DNA of 64,000 nt from Amycolatopsis endophytica (GCF_013410405.1 NZ_JACCFK010000001.1:4836001-4900000), one strand, 5' to 3'; shown: positions 44,378-56,149, counted from the stretch's first letter. Program-made: numbers and translations. Notes: generated by a model not told the origin, from the letters alone.

Positions 44378-44414
44378 TTGATTCGCTCCAGACAAGTGCT
44401 CTAGGGTTCGTCGC
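44376..44414 (+). promoter_or_regulatory. furA promoter and operator, leaderless
   Basis: TTGATT (44378-44383) and TAGGGT (44402-44407) are spaced 18 bases and would start transcription at or next to the furA GTG (44415), as known for mycobacterial furA. ACTTG and CAAGT (44376-44380 and 44393-44397) form an inverted repeat across the core promoter, a candidate FurA site. Confidence 0.6.
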
Positions 44415-47143
<2,729 letters not shown>

Positions 47144-47155
47144 TTCGTTGCATCG

Positions 47156-47193
47156 CGAGCCCGGCCGGTCCCTGATGGGATCGGCCGGGCTCG
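47156..47193 (+). terminator. katG terminator hairpin
   Basis: CGAGCCCGGCCG pairs perfectly with CGGCCGGGCTCG; the inner bases extend the stem to about 17 pairs around a TGAT loop. It lies 12 bases after the katG stop. Confidence 0.85.
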
Positions 47194-47935
47194 TCCCGTT
47201 TCCGCGCGGCCGTCTCCCGCGGGTGATCGATCCGGTGTTCCCGGACAGTCCGCTCGACCGGTGCGAAGCGCTGGAGCCACGCCTGGGCTGCGCGGTGAGC
47301 ATCAAGCTCGAAACGGCGAACCCGGTCCGCAGCTTCAAGGCCCATGGAACCGAACTCGTCGCGAGCGCGCTCGCCGGAACCGGTTCGCGGGCCGTGGCGT
47401 GCGCCAGCGCGGGCAACCTCGGCCAGGCCCTCGCGTGGTCCGGCCGCCGCCGGGGGATCGAGGTCACCGTGGTGGCTTCCCGCGCCGCACCGACCGTCAA
47501 ACTCGACCGCATCCGCGCGCTGGGCGCGGCCCTGGACCTCGTCGACGGCGACATCGAAGCGGCCCGTGAGCGCGCGGCCGCCCTCGCCCGGCGGGAGGGC
47601 ATCCGGCTGGTCGAAGACAGCCTGGACATCGACCGGCACGATCGACACCATCACCGACGGCGCCGCCGGCCGCCACCCCATCCCCGAGGTGCTGGACGAC
47701 CGGCGCCAGGTCGCCGACGACGTGGTCCTGGTCCGGGAAGCGGCGATCCTGACCGGAATGCGGATGCTGCTCGACCACGCGGGCCTCGTCGTCGAACCCC
47801 TCCGCCGCCCTCGGCATCGCGGCGATCCTGGAGAACCGCGAGCGCTTCGAGGGCCGCCACGTGGCCACGATCATCTGCGGCAGCAACGTCGACGCGGACG
47901 CTTACCGTCGCTGGACCGCGGCCGGGAGGCCGTGA
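47175..47935 (+). pseudogene. PLP-dependent threonine dehydratase/synthase-like gene, decayed
   Basis: The first part encodes a PLP enzyme N-terminus with the cofactor Lys context NPVRSFKAHG and the SAGN-like segment CASAGNLGQALAW. After DSLDID the frame is lost with material missing. TIDTITDGAAGRHPIPEVLDD continues in a second frame, and SAALGIAAILENRERFEG to the stop in a third. A deletion near 47640 and a shift near 47800 explain this. The true start is uncertain because the first codons overlap the katG terminator. Confidence 0.8.
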
Positions 47936-47968
47936 CGCCACGCGTGCCGCACCGTCCACAGCGGACGC

Positions 47969-48199
47969 TCAGGTTCCGGGCCCGAGCGCGCCCGGGAGGA
48001 GAGCGGCGACGGCGGCGCGGTGGGCGGGCGTGTCCTCCCACCGCGGCTCGCGTCCGGCCTCCACCACCCCGAAACCGGCGTGCACCAGCACCCGCGCCTG
48101 ACGCCCGTCGAGGTCCGGGCGGACCGCGCGCAGGTGCTGTTCCCACACCGCGATGTGCTCACGCCGCGCGACCAGCGGCTGCCGCAGGGACCGGGGGGT
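47969..48199 (-). pseudogene. TetR-family C-terminal remnant
   Basis: About 75 residues (EHIAVWEQHLRAVRPDLDG, RQARVLVHAGFGVVEAGR, then EDTPAHRAAVAALLPGALG and a stop) match the C-terminal helices of a TetR regulator. No DNA-binding half is present: the upstream side runs straight into the end of the molybdopterin subunit gene. It is a broken leftover. Confidence 0.6.
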
Positions 48200-50370
48200 C
48201 AGCCGAGCAGGTCCTCGATCCGGATCGGGATGTGGCGGACCCGGATGCCGGTGGCGTTGTGGATCGCGTTGGCGACCGCCGCCGCGACCCCGACCGTGCC
48301 GATCTCGCCGAGGCCGCGTGCGCCGAGGTCGTTGTGCAGCGTGTCCGGGTACTCGACGAACTGCACGTCGATCTCCGGGATGTCGGCGTTGACCGGGACC
48401 AGGTAGCCCGCGAGGTCGGCGTTGGCGAACCGGCCGCTGGGCTCCACCTCGAAGCCCTCGTGCAGCGCCGCCGACACGCCCCAGATCATGCCGCCCTCCA
48501 GCTGGCTGCGCGCCGCCCTGGGGTTGATGACCCGGCCGCCGTCGAAGACCCCGAGCATCCGCGACACCCGCGCCTCCCGCGTCAGGCGGTGCACCCGCAC
48601 CTCGGCGAAGTGCGCGCCGAACGAGCTGAACGAGTGCTTGGTCATCTCCTCGCCGGGCGCCGTCGAACCGACCGCCGTGATGCTGGAGCGGCCCACCGCG
48701 CGCAACACCTCGCCGAAGGTCATCGACCCGGTCGCACCGTGCACCCGGCCGTCGGCGTAGGTGGTCTCCTCGCCGTCGAACGGGGCGCCCGGAGCCGAGG
48801 CGAGCGCGAGCAGCTCGTCGATCACCTGGGCCGCGCCCGCCATGATCGCCGTGCCCGCGCTGGCCGTGGCGGTCGACCCGCCCGACATGCCGCCGGCGGG
48901 CAACGCCGAGTCGCCGAGGCGCGGCGTGATCCGCGCGGCCGGGATGTCCAGCGATTCCGCGCCCACCATCGCCATGACGGTCAGCAGTCCGGTTCCCGGG
49001 TCCGCGCCGCTGGTGCCGACGTCGGCGGTGTCGTCCGCGTTCAGCGTGACGCCCACCGACGCCGGGAACCGGAGCGCGGGGAACATCGCCACGGCCACAC
49101 CCATGCCGACCAGCCAGTCGCCCTCGGCGCGGCCCCGCGGCGCGCGCTCGGACCACCCGAACCGTTCCGCGCCGATGCGGAAGCACTCGTCCAGGTGCTT
49201 GCTCGACCACTGCAGGTCCTTGCCGGGCGGGGCCAGCGAGTTGTTCCGCTGCCGCAGCTCGATCGGGTCCATCCCGAGCGCCTCGGCCAGCTCGTCCATC
49301 GCGCTCTCCAGCGCGAACGAGCCGGGCGCCTCACCCGGGGCCCGCATGAACGTGGTCGGCGGGAGGTTCAGCGGCACGATCTTCTGGCTGATCGCCAGGT
49401 TCCGCGTCGCGTACCACTCGCGGGAGGTGCCGTGCGAGGTCGGCTCGATGAACGAGCGCGCGATGTCGGTGCTGCACCACGAGTCGTGACGCAGCGCGAC
49501 CAGCGTGCCGTCCCGCTCCGCCCCCAGCGTGATCCGCTGCACCGTCGCCGCCCGGCCCGCGGTCGCCGTGAACACCTGCTCCCGCGTCAGCGACGCCTTC
49601 ACCGGCTTGCCGAGCGCGCGTGACGCGGCGGCGGCCAGGAACGCCGGCGCGGAGGTGCGGCCCTTGCCGCCGAACGCGCCGCCCACGAACGGGTTCAGCG
49701 CCCGCACCGCCGACGGGTCCAGCTCCAGGGCCGTCGCCAGCTCGTAGGCCTGCAGATCGGAGCCCTGGTTTCCACTGTAGACGGTCAGCGTGCCGTCCTC
49801 CCACACCGCGACGGCCGAATGCGGCTCCATCGGGGTGTGGTTCTGCGGCGCCGTGTGGTAGGTCGCGTCGACGACCACCGGGCTCGCGGCGAAGGCGTCG
49901 TCGATGGAGTCGATCCCGTCCTCCAGCACCGTGAGCGTCGGCGGCGCGTCCGTGTGGCCGGGTGCGGCCTCCACCGCCGTGTCGAGCCCGTCTTCCAGCG
50001 ACGTCAGCGCGGGCCGCTCCCGGTAGGAGACCTCGACCAGCATCGCGGCGTCGCGCGCCTGCTCGAACGTCTCCGCCACGACGAAGCCGATCGGCTGCCC
50101 GACGTAGGCGACCTCCGTGTCACGCAGGGGTACCCACGTCTCGCCGAGCATCGGTGTCGCGACGGGGGCGAGCGCCAGCGGGTCGAACGGCGAGTACACC
50201 GCGAGCACGCCAGGCGCGCTCTTCGCCGCGGTGACGTCCATGCTCTCGATCTCGCCGTTGGCGATGGTGCTGACCACGACGTAGCCGTACACCATGCCGG
50301 GGAAGTTGTGGTCCACCCCGTACTTCGCGCTGCCGGTGACCTTCAGCGGCGCGTCCAGCCGTGCCGGCAT
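48199..50370 (-). CDS. Molybdopterin-binding subunit of a xanthine-oxidase-family enzyme
   Basis: A 723-residue large subunit of PaoC/YagR type. It has FVGGAFGGKG, the TFMRAPGEAPG loop, DPGTGLLTVMAM and the C-terminal GARGLGEIGTVG that carries the catalytic Glu. With the FAD and iron-sulfur subunits encoded just upstream it would oxidise an aldehyde or N-heterocycle with water as oxygen source. Its ATG overlaps the FAD-subunit stop by one base. There is no Tat signal in the set, so a cytoplasmic enzyme is expected. No PaoD/XdhC-type chaperone gene is nearby. Confidence 0.93.
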   Translation of the reverse strand: MPARLDAPLKVTGSAKYGVDHNFPGMVYGYVVVSTIANGEIESMDVTAAKSAPGVLAVYSPFDPLALAPVATPMLGETWVPLRDTEVAYVGQPIGFVVAETFEQARDAAMLVEVSYRERPALTSLEDGLDTAVEAAPGHTDAPPTLTVLEDGIDSIDDAFAASPVVVDATYHTAPQNHTPMEPHSAVAVWEDGTLTVYSGNQGSDLQAYELATALELDPSAVRALNPFVGGAFGGKGRTSAPAFLAAAASRALGKPVKASLTREQVFTATAGRAATVQRITLGAERDGTLVALRHDSWCSTDIARSFIEPTSHGTSREWYATRNLAISQKIVPLNLPPTTFMRAPGEAPGSFALESAMDELAEALGMDPIELRQRNNSLAPPGKDLQWSSKHLDECFRIGAERFGWSERAPRGRAEGDWLVGMGVAVAMFPALRFPASVGVTLNADDTADVGTSGADPGTGLLTVMAMVGAESLDIPAARITPRLGDSALPAGGMSGGSTATASAGTAIMAGAAQVIDELLALASAPGAPFDGEETTYADGRVHGATGSMTFGEVLRAVGRSSITAVGSTAPGEEMTKHSFSSFGAHFAEVRVHRLTREARVSRMLGVFDGGRVINPRAARSQLEGGMIWGVSAALHEGFEVEPSGRFANADLAGYLVPVNADIPEIDVQFVEYPDTLHNDLGARGLGEIGTVGVAAAVANAIHNATGIRVRHIPIRIEDLLG

Positions 50371-51329
50371 CAGCGGCTCCCCTCGGTGACTTCGAGCAGG
50401 GCGCGGACGATCGTCCGCGGCAGCAGGGTCAGTTTGAAAGCGTTTTCCGTCAGCGGCTGCGCGTCCTCGACGGCGAGCGCGGCCGCCGCGGCGAAGGACT
50501 CCTCCGTCGCCGGCTTGCCGCGCAGTGCCGCTTCGACGGCGCTCAGCCGCCACGGCACGGTGCCCACGCCACCGGCCGCCACCCGGGCGTCGGCGACGAT
50601 CCCGTCCCGCACGTCCACGGCGACCGCGGCCGAGCACAGCGCGAACTCGTAGGACTGCCGGTCGCGCACCTTGACGTAGGTCGAGCGGGCGGCCCAGTCC
50701 AGCCGCGGCACGATCACCTCGGTGATCAGCTCGCCGGGGCGCAGGTCGTGCTCGACCTCCGGGGTGCCGCCGGGGGTGCGGTAGAAGTCGGCCAGCTTGA
50801 CGGTGCGCTCACCGTCGGGCCCGGTGAGCCGGATCTCGGCGTCGAGCGCGACGAAGGCGACCGCGACGTCGCTGGCGTGGGTGGCGACGCAGGATTCGCT
50901 CGTGCCGAGCACCGCGTGCATCCGGTTCGCGCCGGAGATCGCGGGGCAGCCACTGCCCGGGTCGCGCCGGTTGCACGGCATGGACACGTCGCGGAAGTAG
51001 GTGCACCGCGTGCGCTGCATCAGGTTGCCGCCGATGCTCGCCATGGTGCGCAGCTGCTGGGAGGCGCTGAGCAGCAGGGCGCGCGAGATCACCGGGTACA
51101 CGCCGGGGTGCGCGGCGATGTCGGCCATCCGCTCGAGCGCGCCGATCCGCAGGCCCTCGGCCGTGTCGATGCCGTGCAGCGGAAGCCCGTTGATGTCCAG
51201 GACGTGCCGCGGCGTCAGGACGTCGAGCTTCATCAGGTCGACGAGCGTGGTGCCGCCCGCCAGGAAGGTGCCGGTCGAGCCCAGCGCGTCGCCGACGCTC
51301 GCCGGGGCGGTCAGCTCAAAGGGTCGCAC
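50370..51329 (-). CDS. FAD-binding subunit of molybdenum hydroxylase, PaoB-like
   Basis: A 319-residue subunit of the CO-dehydrogenase FAD-binding family. It has FLAGGTTLVDLMKLDV, SIGGNLMQRTRC and the C-terminal domain. The Cys-rich stretch CTYFRDVSMPC, NRRDPGSGC and ESCVATHASD resembles the [4Fe-4S] insertion of PaoB, so an extra cluster is likely. It lies between the 2Fe-2S and Mo subunits and overlaps both genes, so the three are made together. Confidence 0.93.
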   Translation of the reverse strand: MRPFELTAPASVGDALGSTGTFLAGGTTLVDLMKLDVLTPRHVLDINGLPLHGIDTAEGLRIGALERMADIAAHPGVYPVISRALLLSASQQLRTMASIGGNLMQRTRCTYFRDVSMPCNRRDPGSGCPAISGANRMHAVLGTSESCVATHASDVAVAFVALDAEIRLTGPDGERTVKLADFYRTPGGTPEVEHDLRPGELITEVIVPRLDWAARSTYVKVRDRQSYEFALCSAAVAVDVRDGIVADARVAAGGVGTVPWRLSAVEAALRGKPATEESFAAAAALAVEDAQPLTENAFKLTLLPRTIVRALLEVTEGSR

Positions 51330-51780
51330 CGGTGCTCCTCGTCGTTTCGGAAGCCTGGCGCACGGCCTTGACGATGTTCGGGTACGCCGAGCAGCGGCAG
51401 ATGTTGCCGGACATGAACTCGCGGACGTCGTCGACGTCCTGCTCGACGGCGGCCACCGCGGACATGATCTGCCCGGGCGTGCAGAACCCGCACTGCAGGG
51501 CGTCCTGGTCGGCGAACGCCTGCTGCACGGGGTGCAGTTCGTCCCCTGTGGACAGTCCTTCCACCGTGGTGACCGGTTTGGTCACGGTGGCGGCGAGGGT
51601 GAGGCACGACAGCACGGGCCTGCCGCCGACGTGCACCGTGCACGCGCCGCACTGGCCGCGGTCGCATCCCTTCTTGGGCCCGGTGATGTCGAGCCGCTCG
51701 CGCAGCGCGTCGAGCAGCGTCACACCGGGGTCGACGGTGAGGTGTTCGGGGTTTCCGTTCACTTCGAGTGAGATGTCCAC
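51316..51780 (-). CDS. [2Fe-2S] subunit of molybdenum hydroxylase
   Basis: A 154-residue ferredoxin-like subunit. The plant-type cluster is CDRGQCGACTVHVGG with the downstream Cys in VLSCLTL; the second cluster has CGFCTPGQIMS and NICRCSAYPNI. The GTG start is preceded by AGGGAAGAG. It lacks the N-terminal Tat signal found in PaoA. It is the first gene of the leftward three-gene operon and overlaps the FAD subunit by 14 bases. Confidence 0.95.
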   Translation of the reverse strand: MDISLEVNGNPEHLTVDPGVTLLDALRERLDITGPKKGCDRGQCGACTVHVGGRPVLSCLTLAATVTKPVTTVEGLSTGDELHPVQQAFADQDALQCGFCTPGQIMSAVAAVEQDVDDVREFMSGNICRCSAYPNIVKAVRQASETTRSTGATL

Positions 51781-51849
51781 TGAATCTCTTCCCTGACAAC
51801 GTGGTGGGTGAACGGCCCTGGGCGGGGCCGGTCGGCCGGGAACGTCAAC

Positions 51850-51899
51850 CGGATAAAAATCCGCTTGGGCTGAGATCGACGGTATCGGATTACAATCCG
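51850..51899. promoter_or_regulatory. Paired TetR operators
   Basis: Two 14-base palindromes lie 36 bases apart centre to centre: CGGAT-AAAA-ATCCG (51850-51863) and CGGATT-AC-AATCCG (51886-51899). Both are followed by CGCTT or CTT. They lie in the gap between the hydroxylase operon and the TetR gene, so this TetR protein probably binds both. Confidence 0.75.
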
Positions 51900-51981
51900 C
51901 TTCGCAACGAACAGTACCCCCGGAGTTACTCCAGGTCGGCGGGTTACCGTGATCGGGCACCGGAGGAGGCGAGGGAGGAAC

Positions 51982-52548
51982 ATGACGGGTTCGGTCAGCC
52001 CACGCCGTGCCGACACCCGGCGCAACCACGAACGCATCCTGGCCGTCGCGGCGCAGACTCTCGCCGCGACGGGCGAGGTGTCGTTCAACGCGATCGCGAA
52101 GCGGGCCGGGGTCGGCGTGGGCACCGTGTACCGGCATTTTCCGGCCCCCGCGGACCTCATCCTGGCCGTGTACGAGCGCGAGGTGCGGCAGCTGGTGGAC
52201 GTCGTGCCGGAGCTGCTGGAGCACGCCGGGCCCGCCGGGGCCTTCCGCACCTGGACGGCGGGCCACCTGGCGCGCTACATGATCACCAAGTGCGGTCTGG
52301 CGAAGGCGCTGGCCGCGGCGACCGCGGAGCGGGGAACGCTGCCCGGCGGTGGGGTCACATCCATCGGGAGCGCGATGGACGCCCTGCTGCGCGCCAACGC
52401 CGAAGCGGGCCTGGTGCGGCCGGACGTGACGGCCGAAACGGTGATGCGCGGGCTCATGGGCCTGCTCTACCTCGACCCCGACGGTGACTGGGAAGGTCAG
52501 GCGGCCGAGCTGGTCGAGCTCGTGTGGCGCGGCATCCGCGCCGGCTGA
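51982..52548 (+). CDS. TetR-family regulator of the molybdenum hydroxylase
   Basis: A 188-residue repressor with the HTH NAIAKRAGVGVGTVYRHFPAPADLI, a TetR hallmark ending in TVYRHF, and a helical ligand domain. Its start follows GAGGGAGGAA. It is divergent from the hydroxylase genes and sits next to two CGGAT...ATCCG sites. It should repress the operon until the substrate or a related molecule binds. Confidence 0.93.
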   Translation: MTGSVSPRRADTRRNHERILAVAAQTLAATGEVSFNAIAKRAGVGVGTVYRHFPAPADLILAVYEREVRQLVDVVPELLEHAGPAGAFRTWTAGHLARYMITKCGLAKALAAATAERGTLPGGGVTSIGSAMDALLRANAEAGLVRPDVTAETVMRGLMGLLYLDPDGDWEGQAAELVELVWRGIRAG

Positions 52549-52905
52549 CTCCCGAGGTCCGGCGCGGACGGTCGGTCTGCGCCGGTTCGCGTCCGGCATC
52601 CTGTCCCGCTGCTACGAACCGGAGTGCTCCCGCCGCGGTGCGTGCTGCCGCGCCGCATCCTCGCGGACCGCCCGCCTGCTCCGGTAACGCTCCCGTCGAC
52701 GCACCGGAAGTCTCATGGCCGGTCCGGGGCACTGCCGCGAGCGCGCTTGCGGACAGCGTCCGCAAGTGGTTAGGTTCCCCTTACTGGAGGCGGCCGGTGG
52801 CCGACGAGGGGGAGCGGCGGACTGGACCGGGCAGGTGATGTGGCTGCTCGCCGGGTCGACCCCCTGGTCCTGCTTCCCCGCCGCACGATCCGGAAAGGAC
52901 AGTCG
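52549..52905. other. Intergenic stretch, no gene found
   Basis: This 357-base gap between the TetR and MFS genes holds no convincing coding sequence; open frames have no family resemblance. It contains one perfect palindrome (52744-52764) and a GGAAAGGA ribosome site for the MFS gene. Confidence 0.6.
52744..52764. promoter_or_regulatory. Perfect 9-bp-arm inverted repeat, orphan TetR-type operator
   Basis: CTTGCGGAC, then AGC, then GTCCGCAAG. The size and symmetry are those of a TetR operator, and it lies upstream of an MFS exporter gene. No dedicated regulator sits beside it; the nearest TetR gene is linked to a different operator sequence. Confidence 0.65.
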
Positions 52906-54195
52906 ATGACCACGAGACTCACCGTCGCGGCGGTGCTGGTGGCGGCGTTCGCCGTGAGCACCGCCCAGACGATCGTCATCGCGGCGCTGCCCGCGTTCTC
53001 CCGCGAGTTCGGGGTGTCGGCCACCGCGGCGCCCTGGGCGCTCACGGCGTTCATGCTCGCCGCCGCGGTCGCCACCCCGATCGCCGGACGGCTCGGTGAC
53101 CTGTTCGGGTACCGGCGCATCGCGCTGGGCTGCCTCGGGTGTTTCGTCGTGGGCTTGCTCCTGTGCGCGCTCGCCGGCTCGTTCCCGCTGTTGCTGGCCG
53201 GACGGGCGATCGCCGGGCTCGCGGCCGGGGTGTTCCCGCTCGCGTTCGGGCTCGTGCGGCGCGCGGCGCCGCCGGAACGGCTGCCGGGTTTGATCGCGCT
53301 CCTGTCCGCGATGTTCGGGATCGGTGGATCGGCGGGCATGCTCGCCGCGGGCCCGCTGCTCGGCTCGTTCGGCACGGACGCGCTGTTCTGGCCGCTGCTC
53401 GCGCTGGGGCTCGTGGCGCTGGTGCTCATGGCGCTGCTGCCCGCCGGCGAAACCCGGTCCGGTGGACGAATCGACTTCGCGGGTGCGGCCCTGCTCGGCG
53501 GTGCCCTGGCCGGGCTGCTGCTGGGCATCAGTCAGGCCAGGGCGTGGGGAGCCGGGCCGGCCGTCGGGGTTTTCGCGGTGACGGCGGGGTTGTTCGCCGC
53601 GTTCGCCGCCGTGGAGTTGCGGACGCCGGGGCCGCTGGTCGACCTGCGGCTCCTCGGCAGGCGCGCGATGGCGGTCACGAACGCGGCGACCACGGTGATC
53701 GGCGCGGCGATGTTCGGGGTGATCACGCTGGTCCCGCACCTGGTGGCGGAGGACCGGATCGTGATCGCGCTGCTGCCGATGGTCGTCGCGATGCTGGTCG
53801 CCACACCGCTCGCGCCGCGGCTCGGCGGCAGGGTCGCGGTCCGGGCGGGCGCCGCGCTGGGCATCGTCTCGTGCGTGGCGCTGGCGTTCGCGCACGACGT
53901 GCTGTGGCAGATCGGCGTGGCGGGATTGTTCCTCGGCGCGGGGTATGGACTGGCCTTCGCCGCGTTCGGCACGCTCGTGGTGGACGCCGTCGAGCCGCAC
54001 CAGACCGGCGTGGCCACCGGAGTCAACACCATCGCACGGACGGCCGGCGGCGCGATCGGTGCCCAGCTCGCCGCGGTGCTGATCACCGGCGGCGGTTACG
54101 GCCTGGCGTTCACCGTGTTCGCGGTGATCGCGGCCGTGGCGCTCACGGTGACCACCGCGCTGCCCCGGCGCGCGCCCGCGCTCACACCCGCATGA
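52906..54195 (+). CDS. MFS multidrug-type exporter (DHA2-like)
   Basis: A 429-residue transporter. Helix 1-4 features (STAQTIVIAALPAFSREFGVS, WALTAFMLAAAVATPIAGRLGDLFGYRRI) match drug:H+ antiporters of the 14-helix group. The protein is shorter than usual: after ITLVPHLVAED the expected helices appear shortened, so a helix pair may be missing. The palindrome at 52744 suggests a TetR regulator. ATG after GGAAAGGA. Confidence 0.83.
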   Translation: MTTRLTVAAVLVAAFAVSTAQTIVIAALPAFSREFGVSATAAPWALTAFMLAAAVATPIAGRLGDLFGYRRIALGCLGCFVVGLLLCALAGSFPLLLAGRAIAGLAAGVFPLAFGLVRRAAPPERLPGLIALLSAMFGIGGSAGMLAAGPLLGSFGTDALFWPLLALGLVALVLMALLPAGETRSGGRIDFAGAALLGGALAGLLLGISQARAWGAGPAVGVFAVTAGLFAAFAAVELRTPGPLVDLRLLGRRAMAVTNAATTVIGAAMFGVITLVPHLVAEDRIVIALLPMVVAMLVATPLAPRLGGRVAVRAGAALGIVSCVALAFAHDVLWQIGVAGLFLGAGYGLAFAAFGTLVVDAVEPHQTGVATGVNTIARTAGGAIGAQLAAVLITGGGYGLAFTVFAVIAAVALTVTTALPRRAPALTPA

Positions 54196-54236
54196 GACGG
54201 CGGTCTCCCTTGGGCATCAAGGAAGAACGGAAACGC

Positions 54237-56036
54237 TCAGCCGCTCCGGCGGTGCACTGGGCCGGTGTTCCGGTCGAGGTTGAGCGCGGTGCTGATCAGC
54301 GCCACGTGGGACAGGGCCTGGGGCACGTTGCCGACCAGGCGTCGTGCGCCGGTGTCGTACTCCTCGGACAGCAGGCCGACGTCGCTGCGCAGGTCGAGCA
54401 GGCGCTCGAACAACGCGCGGCCCTCGCCGCGGCGGCCCTGCAGGATGTAGTTGTCGGCCAGCCAGAAGGAGCACGGCAGGAAAACGCCCTCGCCCGCGGG
54501 CAGGCCGTCCAGCTCCTGCGACCGGTCCGTCATCGGGTACCGCTGGACGAGGCCGTCCCGCAGCAGGTGCTTCTCGATCGCCGCCACGGTTCCGCGCGTT
54601 CTGCGGTCATCGGCGGGCAGGAAGCCCACCGCGGGGAGCAGCAGCAGCGCGGCGTCCACAGTGGATCCACCGTAGTACTGGGTGAACGTGCCCTGGTCAG
54701 CGTCGAAACCATGGCGGCAGACGTCGGTGAAGATCTCCTCGCGCAGGGCCTTCCAGCGGTCGAGGGGCCCGTCCAGCCCGAACTGCTCGACACCCCGCAC
54801 CGCGCGGTCCACCGCCGCCCACGCCATCACCCGCGAATGGGTGAAGTGCCGCCGCGGACCGCGCATCTCCCAGATGCCGTTGTCCGGATCGTCCCAGTGG
54901 GACTCCAGGAAATCGAGCAGCGAACGCTGCAGGCGCCAGGCGTCCCGGTCGGGCGGGATGCCGCGCGCGCGGGCCTGGTGCAGCGCGTCCATCAGCTCGC
55001 CGTAGGTGTCGAGCTGGAACTGCGCCGACGCGGCGTTGCCGGTGCGGACCGGCCGCGAACCGGCGTATCCGGGCAACCAGGGCAGTTCGGACTCGGTGAG
55101 CCGCCGTTCCCCGTCGATGCCATACATGATCTGCATCTGCTCCGGGGCGCCGGCCGTGGCGCGCAGCAGCCATTCGCGCCAGTCGCGGGCCTCGCGTTCG
55201 TACCCGGCCTCCAGCAACGTCATCAGCGTGAACGTGGCGTCGCGGATCCAGCAGAACCGGTAGTCCCAGTTGCGCACCCCGCCGAGCCGTTCGGGCAGCG
55301 AGGTGGTGGCCGCGGCGGCGATCCCGCCACTGGGAGCGTAGGTAAGCGCTTTCACCGTGATGAGCGACCGCACCACCGCGTCCCGGTAGGCACCCCGGTA
55401 CGTGCACCGGGCCGCCCAGTCCCGCCACCAGCGGTCGGTGTCACGCAGCGCGGTGACGACGTCGACCGGCTCCGGAGCGGACTGCCGCGCGCCGGTCCAC
55501 GACAGGCGCAGCCCCGCCCGCTCGCCCTCGCCGACGCTGAACTCCGCGGAGCAGACCGCGCGGTCGTCGTGGCGGTGGGGCACGTCGCCGTCGAGGATCA
55601 CCGCGTGGGGTCCGGAGATCGCACGCAACCGGTCGTCGTCGCCACGGATCCAGGGGTGGTCATGGCCGTAGTCGAACCGCACCGTGACCTCGCTGCGCAT
55701 CCGGACCCGCCCGCGCACCCCTTCCACGAGCCGCAGCACCCGCGGATGCTCAGGCCGCACCGGCATGAAATCGGTGATCCGCACGGTGCCCTCGTCGTTC
55801 GCCAGCTCCGTCTCCAGCATCAGGGTGTCGTGCCGGTAGGCGCGGCGGACGGTCCGGGCAGCGCCCGCCGGGGCCAGGGCCCACCGGCCGTGCTCGGCCC
55901 CGCCCAGCAGAGCGGCGAAACAGGCGCCCGAATCGATCCGCGGCAGGCACAGCCAGTCGATCGAACCGTCCCGGCCGACCAGACCGGCGGTCCGGGTGTC
56001 GCCGATCAGGGCGTAGTCCTCGATGCGCAGTGCCAC
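54237..56036 (-). CDS. Glycoside hydrolase family 15 protein
   Basis: A 599-residue GH15 protein of the bacterial trehalase/glucoamylase type. The N-terminal beta-sandwich begins IEDYALIGDTRTAGLVGRDGSIDWLCLP, and the (alpha/alpha)6 barrel shows RNWDYRFCWIRDATFT and, near the C-terminus, EGVFLPCSFWLADNYI, the region that holds the catalytic Glu. Mycobacterial relatives hydrolyse trehalose. No signal peptide. GTG start after GGAGGGAGC. It is divergent from a dehydrogenase gene, 113 bases apart. Confidence 0.92.
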   Translation of the reverse strand: MALRIEDYALIGDTRTAGLVGRDGSIDWLCLPRIDSGACFAALLGGAEHGRWALAPAGAARTVRRAYRHDTLMLETELANDEGTVRITDFMPVRPEHPRVLRLVEGVRGRVRMRSEVTVRFDYGHDHPWIRGDDDRLRAISGPHAVILDGDVPHRHDDRAVCSAEFSVGEGERAGLRLSWTGARQSAPEPVDVVTALRDTDRWWRDWAARCTYRGAYRDAVVRSLITVKALTYAPSGGIAAAATTSLPERLGGVRNWDYRFCWIRDATFTLMTLLEAGYEREARDWREWLLRATAGAPEQMQIMYGIDGERRLTESELPWLPGYAGSRPVRTGNAASAQFQLDTYGELMDALHQARARGIPPDRDAWRLQRSLLDFLESHWDDPDNGIWEMRGPRRHFTHSRVMAWAAVDRAVRGVEQFGLDGPLDRWKALREEIFTDVCRHGFDADQGTFTQYYGGSTVDAALLLLPAVGFLPADDRRTRGTVAAIEKHLLRDGLVQRYPMTDRSQELDGLPAGEGVFLPCSFWLADNYILQGRRGEGRALFERLLDLRSDVGLLSEEYDTGARRLVGNVPQALSHVALISTALNLDRNTGPVHRRSG

Positions 56037-56149
56037 CTCGCTCCCTCCTGACCGGACAGTCGTGGTGGTACCCGCAGATGTCCCCGGTCATGCGTCACCG
56101 GCCGCGCGGCGGGTACCCGGGCCGGGGCGGGCGACCGGAAGGAGAACTC

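Noticed and set aside
52549-52743. Remnant of a lost TetR gene upstream of the MFS exporter
   Set aside because: No frame on either strand shows helix-turn-helix or TetR C-terminal sequence, so loss of the regulator at this spot cannot be shown.
53139-56051. A 970-codon open plus-strand frame across the MFS and GH15 genes
   Set aside because: Its sequence is low-complexity Arg/Gly/Ala and crosses the convergent junction. Both real proteins have clear families on their own frames.
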